From Palsa-504 sp963795795 (GTDB taxonomy: Bacteria; Actinomycetota; Actinomycetes; Streptosporangiales; Streptosporangiaceae): a stretch of 64,000 nt of DNA. Numbering within the stretch: the first letter of the stretch is position 1; the number at the start of each line of letters is the position of its first letter. The translations under genes were made by a program, and so were the position numbers. The stretch spans positions 124,001 to 188,000 of the forward strand of contig CAWCJS010000006.1 in NCBI GenBank assembly GCA_963795795.1, read 5' to 3'. Below the pieces are notes generated by a model that was not told where the DNA came from, made no database searches, and was given only the letters and a program-made list of their open reading frames with translations. Shown here one piece after another: positions 44,019 to 52,108 of this stretch.

Positions 44019-45341
44019 ATGTCATGGAGCACCACGAGGCCGGGGCCAGAGCAGCCGTCCTGCCGGACCTCCCGGCTGACCCGCTCGCGCCGGCCTGGCC
44101 TGCGCGGGCCGGGCCGTTACCGGCTGAGCGGGCGCCCGGCCGTCTTCGTGCTGGCCTCGCTGATCGTGGCGCTGCTGGCCTCCTCCGCCGCCCCCACCCC
44201 GCTGTACGCGATCTACCAGGCCCGATGGCACTTCACGCCGATCACGACCACGGTGGTGTTCGGGGTGTACGCGATGGCGGTGCTGGCCGCACTGCTGACC
44301 CTGGGCAAGCTCTCGGACCACGTCGGACGCCGGCCGGTGCTGCTGACCGCGATCGCCGTCCACGTGGGCTCGCTGGTCATCTTCGCCACCGCGACCGGGG
44401 TTCCCGCCCTGCTGGCCGCCCGGGTCGTCCAGGGCGTGTCGACCGGCGCGGCCCTGGGCGCGATCGGCGCCGCCATGCTGGACATGGATCGCGAGCTCGG
44501 CACGTTCGCCAACGCGGTGGCGCCGGGCCTGGGCACCGCGAGCGGGGCGATCTTGTCCGCGCTGGCGGTCCGCTTCCTGCCCGACCCCACCCGCCTCATC
44601 TACCTGGCCCTGATCGGCGTGCTCGTCCTGCAGGCGGGCGCGATCGCGGCGATGCACGAGACGGTCAGCCGGGCACCGGGCGCGCTGGCCAGCCTGCGGC
44701 CGGAGATCATCATGCCGCGGGCGCTGCGGGCCCCGGTACTGACCGCCGTGCCCGTGCTCTTCGCCGTGTGGGCGCTGGCTGGCCTGTACGGCGCGCTCGG
44801 GCCGGCGCTAGTGCACGCGCTGACCGGCTCGGGCGACGTGGTACTGGGCGCACTGAGCCTGTTCATACTGGCCGCCTCGGCCGTCATCGCGATCATCGCG
44901 CTGCGCCGGGCCGCGCCCCGGACCGTGATGCTGACCGGCATCCTGGCCCTGGTCACCGGCGTGGCCGTCACCGTCCTGGCCGTGAGCCTGGGATCGGCGG
45001 CGGTCTTCTTCGCGGGCTCCGCGATCGCCGGCGCCGGGTTCGGCAGCGGCTTCCAGGGCGGCATCCGCCTGGTCGTGCCGCTGGCCGCGCCGCACGAGCG
45101 GGCCGGCGTGGTCTCGCTGCTCTACGTGGTGTCCTATCTCGGGCTGGGCGTGCCCGCCGTGCTGGCCGGGTTCGGCGTGGTACACGGCGGGGGGCTGATC
45201 GACACCGCCCGCTATTACGGCGCCGCGGTGATCGCGCTGGCCGCCCTGGCCCTGCTCGGCCTGCTGAAGACCCGGCCCGGCCGCGCCGCGGAGCCTGCCG
45301 CGGCCCCCGTTCAGGGGCCTACGATCGACGAGTCTTTCTAG
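44019..45341 (+). CDS. MFS transporter
   Basis: 440 residues from the ATG at 44019 (AGGAGCGG site). Twelve hydrophobic helices, with the MFS loop motif LGKLSDHVGRRPVLLTAIAV between helices 2 and 3. The first ~35 residues are Arg/Pro-rich. It is probably a drug or metabolite exporter, under control of the TetR protein encoded 16 bases downstream and the operators upstream. Confidence 0.9.
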   Translation: MSWSTTRPGPEQPSCRTSRLTRSRRPGLRGPGRYRLSGRPAVFVLASLIVALLASSAAPTPLYAIYQARWHFTPITTTVVFGVYAMAVLAALLTLGKLSDHVGRRPVLLTAIAVHVGSLVIFATATGVPALLAARVVQGVSTGAALGAIGAAMLDMDRELGTFANAVAPGLGTASGAILSALAVRFLPDPTRLIYLALIGVLVLQAGAIAAMHETVSRAPGALASLRPEIIMPRALRAPVLTAVPVLFAVWALAGLYGALGPALVHALTGSGDVVLGALSLFILAASAVIAIIALRRAAPRTVMLTGILALVTGVAVTVLAVSLGSAAVFFAGSAIAGAGFGSGFQGGIRLVVPLAAPHERAGVVSLLYVVSYLGLGVPAVLAGFGVVHGGGLIDTARYYGAAVIALAALALLGLLKTRPGRAAEPAAAPVQGPTIDESF

Positions 45342-45357
45342 GAAGGTGGCCGTCACC

Positions 45358-45969
45358 ATGGCTGTCAAGGAAGCGAGCACCGCCGCCGAAGGCTCGGGGG
45401 GCAGGGTCCGGCGGTCGGCGCGCGAGCGGCTGCTGGCCGCGGCCAACGAGCTGTTCTACAACGAGGGCGTGCACACGGTCGGCATTGACCGCGTGATCGA
45501 GCAGGCCGGGGTGGCCAAGGCCTCGCTGTATAACACGTTCGGCAGCAAGGACGAACTGGTCCGTGCGTACCTGGAGACCCGTCACGCCAGCGTGACCGAG
45601 CGCATCATGCAGGCGGTGGAACGCCACGACGACCCGCGCGAGCGCCTGCTGGCCGTGTTCGAAGGCCAGGGCGAGCTGTTCGCCCAGCCGGACTACCGCG
45701 GCTGCGCGTTTGCCCGGGCCAGCGCGGAGTCCCATCCCGGCGACCTGGTCGAGCAGGCCGCCGAGGGCTACCGCCACTGGGTGCGCGCGCTGCTGACCGA
45801 GCTGGCCGCCCGCGCCGGCGTGCCCGAGCCCGACGTCCTGGCCCGCCAGCTGCACCTGCTCTACGACGGCAGCGGGCAGTCCGCGCGGATGGACTACGAC
45901 CCGGCCGCGGCCGCCGCGGCCCGCGCCGCCGCCGCCGTCCTGCTCGACGCGGCCCTGGTCCGGGGTTAG
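45358..45969 (+). CDS. TetR family repressor
   Basis: 203 residues from the ATG at 45358 (GGAAGG upstream; an earlier GTG abuts the site). Helix-turn-helix TVGIDRVIEQAGVAKASLYN then TFGSKDELVRAYLETRH, followed by a helical ligand domain of the TetR_C type (FEGQGELFAQPDYRGCAFAR). It likely represses its own MFS operon through the AGACCTGTCT sites. Confidence 0.93.
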   Translation: MAVKEASTAAEGSGGRVRRSARERLLAAANELFYNEGVHTVGIDRVIEQAGVAKASLYNTFGSKDELVRAYLETRHASVTERIMQAVERHDDPRERLLAVFEGQGELFAQPDYRGCAFARASAESHPGDLVEQAAEGYRHWVRALLTELAARAGVPEPDVLARQLHLLYDGSGQSARMDYDPAAAAAARAAAAVLLDAALVRG

Positions 45970-46341
45970 GTCCATCGGCCTGCCGTAGAGCACGACCCGA
46001 ATTACCATCCCTATGCCATGAATAGTCGTGCCGTGCACCCATCCGAAGCCGGCAAAGCCTGCGCCAAACCGTTTCACGGCAGGGCGCCCGATTTTCACGG
46101 AAAAGTACACCAAGCCTGTATTTATTATGGCCCGGAACAACATAACGAGACTGGCCGATGGATACGGTAATCGGGTCTCCCGGGAACAGGATCGTCAATT
46201 ACCATACTGGCGACGGGAGTCTGACTATCCAGATCACGGCCCCAGGTGTCATGCGCATGGCCGTGCTGACGTCTTGTTTTCGATCTCCTGCGAAATAGGC
46301 GCTCGGTCGCCGGGATTTGTCCAGCAAGGGAACGAAAGGGG
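45970..46341 (+). other. AT-richer gap without a gene
   Basis: 372 bases between the TetR gene and the exopolysaccharide operon. It has lower GC than the surroundings and no frame with a ribosome site or coding look. It probably contains the promoter of the exopolysaccharide operon; I found no exact SigB-type site in it. Confidence 0.5.
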
Positions 46342-48021
46342 TTGATTCGATTGCCTGCTGGGTCCCGCTTCGTCAGCGCAGTCGCACCAGCAGCGGACGA
46401 AATGTACCCAGTTTTCCCAGCAGATCCCGAAGGTTCGCCGGTCGTCAGCAATATGGGCGGAGTCGCGCTGGCGACGCGCCAAGAGGACATCGAGCAGACC
46501 GTCACCTACTGGCTGGAAGCCGAGTTCGGGGACATCGGAAGCGACGACCGGCGCGGTCCGCGTCGCTCGTTTCCGTTTTCAGTTCCGCTCCTGGCGGTCC
46601 TGGCCCTCCAGACGGTCCTGTCCCTGCGTTTGATATGGTCGCGGACCGCGTTCAACGATGAGGCGCTCTACCTGTGGGCGGGCCACCTCGAACTGGCCCA
46701 CATCCTGCACGGAACGCCGGTGCCAGGGTTCCAGACCTACTTCTCCGGCGCGCCGTTCATCTACCCGCCGCTCGGCGCGCTCGCCGACAGCCTCGGAGGC
46801 CTGGCCGCAGCCCGGATTCTGTCGCTGGCGTTCATGCTCGGTGCCACCATCCTGCTGTACGGCACCACCCGCCAGGTGTTCGGCCGCCGGGCCGGCGAGA
46901 TAGCCGCCGGAACATTCGGCCTGCTCGGCTCCGCCGAGTTCCTCGGGGCGTTCGCCACCTACGACGCGATGGCGCTGTTCCTCCTGGCGCTCGCCGCGTA
47001 CCTGGTCGTGCTGGCCCGCCGATGGTTCAGCGAGCCCCTGCTGGTCGCGGCCGGGCTCGTGCTCGCCCTGGCGGACGCGACCAAGTACCCGACAACCCTC
47101 TGGGACCCGGTCGTCATCGCGCTGGCGGCGCTGACCGCGACGCGGGGCGGCTGGCTGCGCAGGGGCGGCCGCGCCGTGCGCCTGGCCCTGTACGCGAGTG
47201 CCCCGATCATGGTCGCGCTGTTCCGGGTCGGCGGCCTTTCATACCTGAACGGCATCATGTTCACGACCCTCGCGAGGCAGTCGGGCGGAGTATCTCCCGA
47301 GTCAATCCTGCGTAACTCGGCGCTGTGGGTCGGCCTGATCCTGGTCATCGCCCTGCGCGGACTGATCATCGCGGACAGCACCCGGGACCGGCTGATCTGC
47401 GCGACACTAGCGGGCGCGGTCGTGCTCGCGCCGCTCGAGCAGGCTCGCATTCACACGCAGACCAGCCTGGACAAGCATGTCGCGTTCGGCGCGTGGTTCG
47501 GGGCGATGGCCGTCGGCTTTGTCCTGGCCCGAGCGGTGGAGACCAGCAAGTACATGGGCTGGCGCATCCCGGTCGCCACCGTCGGCCTCATCGCGCTCAT
47601 GGGCATCCCCCAGGCGTCCAGCTTCTACGCTTCCTGGCCGAACGCCGCGGCCTTCATCGCCGCCGTGCAGCGACTGGTCGCAGCCGAACCGAGGGCGCCG
47701 ATCCTGGCGGAGCAAGGCCCCCTAGTGGACTACTACCTCGAGCTGCCCGCCCGGCAGCTGACGAACAACGCCGGCGCGTTCTGGTACTGGGATCCGCAGC
47801 GGAACCAGGAGGTGGAAGGCACGGTCGCCTACCAGGAAGCCATCCGGTACCACTATTTCTCGGTCATCGAGCTCGACTTCTCGTTCTCCAGCCGGGAGCC
47901 GGTCGACCAGGAGCTGCAAGCCGCCCTGCGGACGGCCGGGGGATATCGCCTCGTCGCGACCATCCCGTGGACCGACAGGTTCGGCCGCGCGGCTTTTGAG
48001 CTATGGGAGTACCAGCGGTGA
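46342..48021 (+). CDS. polytopic membrane glycosyltransferase-like protein (GT39/ArnT-like)
   Basis: Up to 559 residues; TTG at 46342 after GAAAGGGG, with an ATG at 46453 as alternative. About ten membrane helices. The first periplasmic loop holds FNDEALYLWAGHLELAHILH, whose acidic residues after the first helix are the mark of GT-C (GT39/ArnT) enzymes using polyprenyl-phosphate sugars. The C-terminal ~110 residues are a soluble domain (LAEQGPLVDYYLELPARQLT). First gene of a five-gene unit with overlapping stops and starts. Confidence 0.8.
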   Translation: MIRLPAGSRFVSAVAPAADEMYPVFPADPEGSPVVSNMGGVALATRQEDIEQTVTYWLEAEFGDIGSDDRRGPRRSFPFSVPLLAVLALQTVLSLRLIWSRTAFNDEALYLWAGHLELAHILHGTPVPGFQTYFSGAPFIYPPLGALADSLGGLAAARILSLAFMLGATILLYGTTRQVFGRRAGEIAAGTFGLLGSAEFLGAFATYDAMALFLLALAAYLVVLARRWFSEPLLVAAGLVLALADATKYPTTLWDPVVIALAALTATRGGWLRRGGRAVRLALYASAPIMVALFRVGGLSYLNGIMFTTLARQSGGVSPESILRNSALWVGLILVIALRGLIIADSTRDRLICATLAGAVVLAPLEQARIHTQTSLDKHVAFGAWFGAMAVGFVLARAVETSKYMGWRIPVATVGLIALMGIPQASSFYASWPNAAAFIAAVQRLVAAEPRAPILAEQGPLVDYYLELPARQLTNNAGAFWYWDPQRNQEVEGTVAYQEAIRYHYFSVIELDFSFSSREPVDQELQAALRTAGGYRLVATIPWTDRFGRAAFELWEYQR

Positions 48022-48191
48022 CGGCACGCCTGGTGCAGATCTTGCTGCACGTCGTGATCCCGGGCACGGCGCCTACGCCGTTCCTGAGCGTGGTCGGGGA
48101 TTGCTTCCTGTGGTCGCTCCCCGCATCGCTGCTCGTCATGCTCCTGGTTCGTTTCGGATGGCGGCGCGGCAAGGGGGTCGAGGACCCGTGA
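48018..48191 (+). CDS. 57-residue membrane peptide of the exopolysaccharide operon
   Basis: GTG start overlapping the previous stop (GTGA), and a stop overlapping the next GTG in the same way. The sequence has two hydrophobic stretches (LVQILLHVVIPGTAP and FLWSLPASLLVMLLVRFGW) and a basic end. It could be a small subunit of the synthase that follows. No family recognised. Confidence 0.7.
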   Translation: MTARLVQILLHVVIPGTAPTPFLSVVGDCFLWSLPASLLVMLLVRFGWRRGKGVEDP

Positions 48192-49594
48192 CGCACGAGT
48201 ACGACATCCCGAGGGCGACCGCGGCCCGGCCGCGGCTGGCCCTGGTGTACGCGGGTGTAGGCGTCGTCATCGCCCTGGCTGCCGCGCGGCACCTCTACTA
48301 CATCGACAAGTGGCCGCACTACCGGCTCATCACCGTGATCTGGACCGTTGCCTTCGCGTTTACCGCGCTGCAGTGGATGGTGTCGTGGCTGGACCGGCCC
48401 TATACGGTGACCCCGCGGCAGCAGGCCCGGCTGGACCTGATGCAGGTCACCGTCAACATTCCCGTATACAACGAGGAACCGGTGGTCCTGGACCGAGTGC
48501 TGTACGCGCTCTTCGCCCAGACCCGGCTGCCCGACCGGGTCGACGTCGTCGACGACGGCTCCACGCAAGAGGATTACTCTTCGGTCCGCGACTACTGGCT
48601 GGCGCATCACCCGCCGTCGGTCGAGCTCAACTGGCGCCGCTACCCGAACGTCGGCAAGAAGCGGGCTCAGGCCCGCACATTCGCCTCCGATCCCGCGGCC
48701 GACGTGTTCGTCACCCTCGACTCCGACACCACGCTCGCGCACAACGCCCTGGAGGAGGGTCTCAAGCCGTTCGCTGATTCCAGCGTCCACTCCGTGGCGG
48801 GAATCGAGCTGGCGTGGAATTACGGCCGCAGCCTGCTGACCCGGATTAAGGGCGTCAACGCTCTGATCTGGCAGTTCACCGTCTGTTCGGCCCAGAGCGT
48901 GGCTGGCGGCAACGTCCTGGTCAACCGCGGCACCTTTGCCCTCTACCGCGCAGATATGATCCGCGAGACCCTGGCCGCCTACATCGGGGAGACCTTGTTC
49001 GGGCGACCGGTCATGCTCGGCGACGACACCATGCTGACCCTGTTTGCCCTCAACCGCGGCCGCGCGGTCCAGCAGCCATCCGCGGCGTGCTTCGCGATGT
49101 ATCCGGAGACCCTGTCACACACGCTGCGGCAGTGGACGCGATGGATGCGCGGTACCGCGCTACGCACCCTGTGGCGGCTGCGCTACCTGTCTCCCGCCTC
49201 GTGGGGATGGTGGTATACGGCGATCACGACGTGGAGTTACCTGGCGTTCGTCTCGGTGCTGGCCGCCGTGGCCGTCGACTGGCATCAGGCCAGGTCGTTC
49301 GCTGCTACGGCCCTGTCCATCAGCGCGGCCTGGATGTGGCTGGTCGCCTCGCGGATGTTCGCGGTCCGCCGGAGCGACCAGCGGCTCATCGACCGGCTGG
49401 AGGCGTTCCTGCTCGTCCCGGTGGCCATGGTGTGGCTGACGCTCGTCCTGCGGCCCATGCGCCTGTGGGGGACGCTGACCATGCGAGAGCAGGGCTGGGT
49501 CACTCGCCGACGCGGCGCCGAGACCCGAAGCAGCATCGCGGACGTGGCCGCGGTGGGAGCAGAGACGCCTCGCTGGACCTCTTATGAGCCCTGA
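48188..49594 (+). CDS. family 2 glycosyltransferase, processive polysaccharide synthase type
   Basis: 468 residues from a GTG at 48188. Two N-terminal membrane helices, then a GT-A domain with VNIPVYNEEPVVLDRVLYAL, the nucleotide-sugar Asp in VDVVDDGST, the DxD-like VTLDSDTTLA, the acceptor motif LGDDTMLTLFAL, and QWTRW (the QxxRW signature) in LRQWTRWMRGT, followed by three or four C-terminal helices. This is the hyaluronan/cellulose synthase architecture. The polymer made is unknown. Confidence 0.9.
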   Translation: MTHEYDIPRATAARPRLALVYAGVGVVIALAAARHLYYIDKWPHYRLITVIWTVAFAFTALQWMVSWLDRPYTVTPRQQARLDLMQVTVNIPVYNEEPVVLDRVLYALFAQTRLPDRVDVVDDGSTQEDYSSVRDYWLAHHPPSVELNWRRYPNVGKKRAQARTFASDPAADVFVTLDSDTTLAHNALEEGLKPFADSSVHSVAGIELAWNYGRSLLTRIKGVNALIWQFTVCSAQSVAGGNVLVNRGTFALYRADMIRETLAAYIGETLFGRPVMLGDDTMLTLFALNRGRAVQQPSAACFAMYPETLSHTLRQWTRWMRGTALRTLWRLRYLSPASWGWWYTAITTWSYLAFVSVLAAVAVDWHQARSFAATALSISAAWMWLVASRMFAVRRSDQRLIDRLEAFLLVPVAMVWLTLVLRPMRLWGTLTMREQGWVTRRRGAETRSSIADVAAVGAETPRWTSYEP

Positions 49595-50498
49595 CGCCAC
49601 CACGGGCCTGCGCGCCATGGGCGCCCGGCTTGGCCGCACGGCCGCCCGGCTCGGCAGCCTGCCGCAGCGGGTCGTCACGTGGGGAGGTGAGCACCGGGCC
49701 GCCGCCGCGGCCCTGGTCATCATCGGCGCCGAGGTGGCAGCGGGCGCGATCATCGTCGGGTCGCCGCTACGGCCGGGTGGCGCCGAGCCGGTCCGCCCGT
49801 ACCCGGCCGCTGGTGCGGCCGCCAGCTACCCGGCGCGCCCCCCGTACCCGGTGCAGGCCGTCCTGCCGCTGCACTACACCGGCGTCTACGAGCCGACCGG
49901 CGCCGGCTCGTACGTGCCGTCGGGCGGCGGCGACGGCACGGCGGAGGCGTGGCCGAAGATCGCGATTTCCTACAGCGGGTGGTACCTGGGTTTCAAGACG
50001 AGATTCGCCCACGAGGCCCGGGCGGTCGACACGATCCCGCTCATCCAGATCGAGCCCCGCGGCGTGAGCCTCGCGGCCATAGCCCGCGGCGCCTACGACG
50101 CTCACCTCCGGGCCTACGCTGACGCCGTGGCGACCTACCGGGGTGCCGTCAGCATCGGGTTCGGCCAGGAGATGAACGAGCCCCGGTACTCCTGGGGCGA
50201 CCAGAAGACCAGCCCGGCCGTCTTCGTCCGGGCGTGGCGGCACATCGTCAACGTCTTCCGGTCGCAGCACGCCGACAACGTGATCTGGATCTGGACCATC
50301 GGGAAGAGCAGCGCGACGGCGAGCCCGCTCCGGAACTGGTGGCCGGGCGTACGGTACGTTACCTGGGTTGGCATCGATGGCTACTACGAGCTACCTGACC
50401 GCGCGCCCTTGTCGGCGTTCGCCGGGACGATCGCCGGGGTCCGGCGCATCACCGCCGACCCAGTGTTGCTGTTCGGAGACAATCTGGCGGCACCGTGA
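49584..50498 (+). CDS. GH26-like secreted protein lacking the nucleophile region
   Basis: 304 residues with an N-terminal membrane anchor (AAAALVIIGAEVAAGAIIVG) and a Pro-rich linker. The catalytic domain has SIGFGQEMNEPRYSWG, the GH26 acid/base Glu region, and VIWIWTIGKSS. The second catalytic Glu, usually in a SET/SEF-type motif, should be at DPVLLFGDNLAAP, where the protein ends. In the +1 frame the same bases read CSETIW, so a one-base indel near 50471 is suspected. Even then the C terminus would be short. Overlaps both neighbours. Confidence 0.7.
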   Translation: MSPDATTGLRAMGARLGRTAARLGSLPQRVVTWGGEHRAAAAALVIIGAEVAAGAIIVGSPLRPGGAEPVRPYPAAGAAASYPARPPYPVQAVLPLHYTGVYEPTGAGSYVPSGGGDGTAEAWPKIAISYSGWYLGFKTRFAHEARAVDTIPLIQIEPRGVSLAAIARGAYDAHLRAYADAVATYRGAVSIGFGQEMNEPRYSWGDQKTSPAVFVRAWRHIVNVFRSQHADNVIWIWTIGKSSATASPLRNWWPGVRYVTWVGIDGYYELPDRAPLSAFAGTIAGVRRITADPVLLFGDNLAAP

Positions 50499-51667
50499 GA
50501 CTCGCACAATCAGGGCGCCGCGGCGCTGTGGCGCTGCTGTTCCCGATCGTCTGGGCCGGGCTCGCCGCCGTCATGGTGCTGGCGGGCTGTGCCCCCGCTA
50601 CCTCCCGTCCGGCCCGCGTGGCCTCCGCCACACACCTCCTGGTCGGCGCGCCCGCGCTGCACGTGTCCGGGAATCACCTGGTCAGCGCCGACGGCACCAG
50701 GGTCGTCCTGCGCGGCGTGGACCGCTCGGGCACCGAGTACGAGTGCGTGCAAGGCCGCGGCATATTCGACGGGCCAAGCGGCCAGGCCTCGATCACGGGC
50801 ATGCGCACGTGGGACATCAACGCGGTGCGCGTGCCGTTGAACGAGGCGTGCTGGGACGGAGAGTCCTACGTAGATGCCGCCTACGCGGGGCGCGCCTACC
50901 AGCACGCCATCGAGGCGTACGTGAACCTGCTGACCTCCAGCGGCTTGGTAGCCGTCCTTGACCTGCACTGGACCGACGGCAGCTATACCGGTCCTGGGGC
51001 CGCGTGCGCCTCGGCGTTGGCGGTATGCCAGAAGCCCATGCCAGATGAGTCCGCGATCGGCTTCTGGAAATCCGTGGCCGGGGCCTTCAAGGGGAATGAC
51101 GCGGTCATCTTCGACCTGTTCAACGAGCCGTACCCGGAGAGCGCGGATCACGGCAACGAGACCCAGGGCTGGCGGTGCTGGCGGTACGGCGGCCGTTGCG
51201 CCGGGATCGGTTACCGGGTGGCCGGGATGCAGAGCCTGGTTAACGCCGTCCGGTCGACCGGCGCGGATAACGTCATCATGGTGGGAGGCCTGGCGTGGGC
51301 CAACGACCTAACCCGGTGGCTCGCCTACCAGCCCGCCGATCCCGATCACGACCTGATCGCCTCGTGGCATTCCTACAACTTCAATGCGTGCAACGTCAGG
51401 TCATGCTGGATCAGCCAGGTCGCCCGGGTGATCGCGCGTGTCCCGGTCGTCGCGGGCGAGATCGGGGTCCGAGGCTGCGGTGACGCCTATATCCAGGCCG
51501 TGGCGGCATGGCTGGACTCGCAGTCATCGGGTTACCTGGCTTGGTCCTGGGACGTATGGCGCGGGCGATGCCCCGGCGGGTCAGGCCTGATCAGCCGTTA
51601 CAACGGCACCCCCACGGCTCACGGCGCGGCCTACCGCGCCCTCCTGCTATCCCTCCCGGGTGACTAA
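50495..51667 (+). CDS. GH5 family lipoprotein glycosidase
   Basis: 390 residues from a GTG. Lipoprotein signal with lipobox VLAGC near residue 30. GH5 motifs: HLVSADGTRVVLRGVDRSGT, VLDLHWTDG, acid/base Glu in FDLFNEPYPES, IASWHSYNFNACN, and nucleophile Glu in VVAGEIGVRGCG. Likely a beta-glucan or mannan-cleaving enzyme on the cell surface. Last gene of the operon, so it may trim or release the polymer made by the GT2 protein. Confidence 0.9.
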   Translation: MRLAQSGRRGAVALLFPIVWAGLAAVMVLAGCAPATSRPARVASATHLLVGAPALHVSGNHLVSADGTRVVLRGVDRSGTEYECVQGRGIFDGPSGQASITGMRTWDINAVRVPLNEACWDGESYVDAAYAGRAYQHAIEAYVNLLTSSGLVAVLDLHWTDGSYTGPGAACASALAVCQKPMPDESAIGFWKSVAGAFKGNDAVIFDLFNEPYPESADHGNETQGWRCWRYGGRCAGIGYRVAGMQSLVNAVRSTGADNVIMVGGLAWANDLTRWLAYQPADPDHDLIASWHSYNFNACNVRSCWISQVARVIARVPVVAGEIGVRGCGDAYIQAVAAWLDSQSSGYLAWSWDVWRGRCPGGSGLISRYNGTPTAHGAAYRALLLSLPGD

Positions 51668-51717
51668 GCGCCTACGCTCCCTTCGGTAGGCCGTCCGGCG
51701 CGCGTATCCTCGACCCG

Positions 51718-52107
51718 ATGGCCAAGCTGATTGCCGACGACAAGGACCTAGTCGTCCGTCTCACCCGGAGCGAGAAGATCTGGGGTTTCCACGGTGACGT
51801 CCGGGTCCGCCTTTCCTCCGTCGTCTCTGTGGCCTCCGATCCTCAGCCGTGGCTGGGCCTGCGGGGGTGGCGGATGGCGGGGGTCAGCTTCGTCGGGCAG
51901 GCCGTGCTGGGTACCCGCCGGCATGGTGATGGCTACGACTTTTGCATCTTGCACCGCGATCGACCGGCGGTCCGGGTGGACCTGGCGTCCGGACGGTTCA
52001 GCCGTCTCGTCATCTGCGTTCCCGAGGGCGTCGACCCGCAGACGGAGGCGGCGAGGATCGCCGCCCTAGCGGGGATCGCCCCCTCCGCGCCCGCCAGCGC
52101 CGGCTGA
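51718..52107 (+). CDS. hypothetical PH-like domain protein
   Basis: 129 residues. Beta-rich (DLVVRLTRSEKIWGFHGDVR, VLGTRRHGDGYDFCILHRDR, AVRVDLASGRFSRLVICVPE) with a C-terminal helix, similar to bacterial PH-like domains. No signal peptide. It is two bases from the globin-ankyrin gene, so the two are co-transcribed. The function is unknown. Confidence 0.65.
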   Translation: MAKLIADDKDLVVRLTRSEKIWGFHGDVRVRLSSVVSVASDPQPWLGLRGWRMAGVSFVGQAVLGTRRHGDGYDFCILHRDRPAVRVDLASGRFSRLVICVPEGVDPQTEAARIAALAGIAPSAPASAG

Positions 52108-52108
52108 C

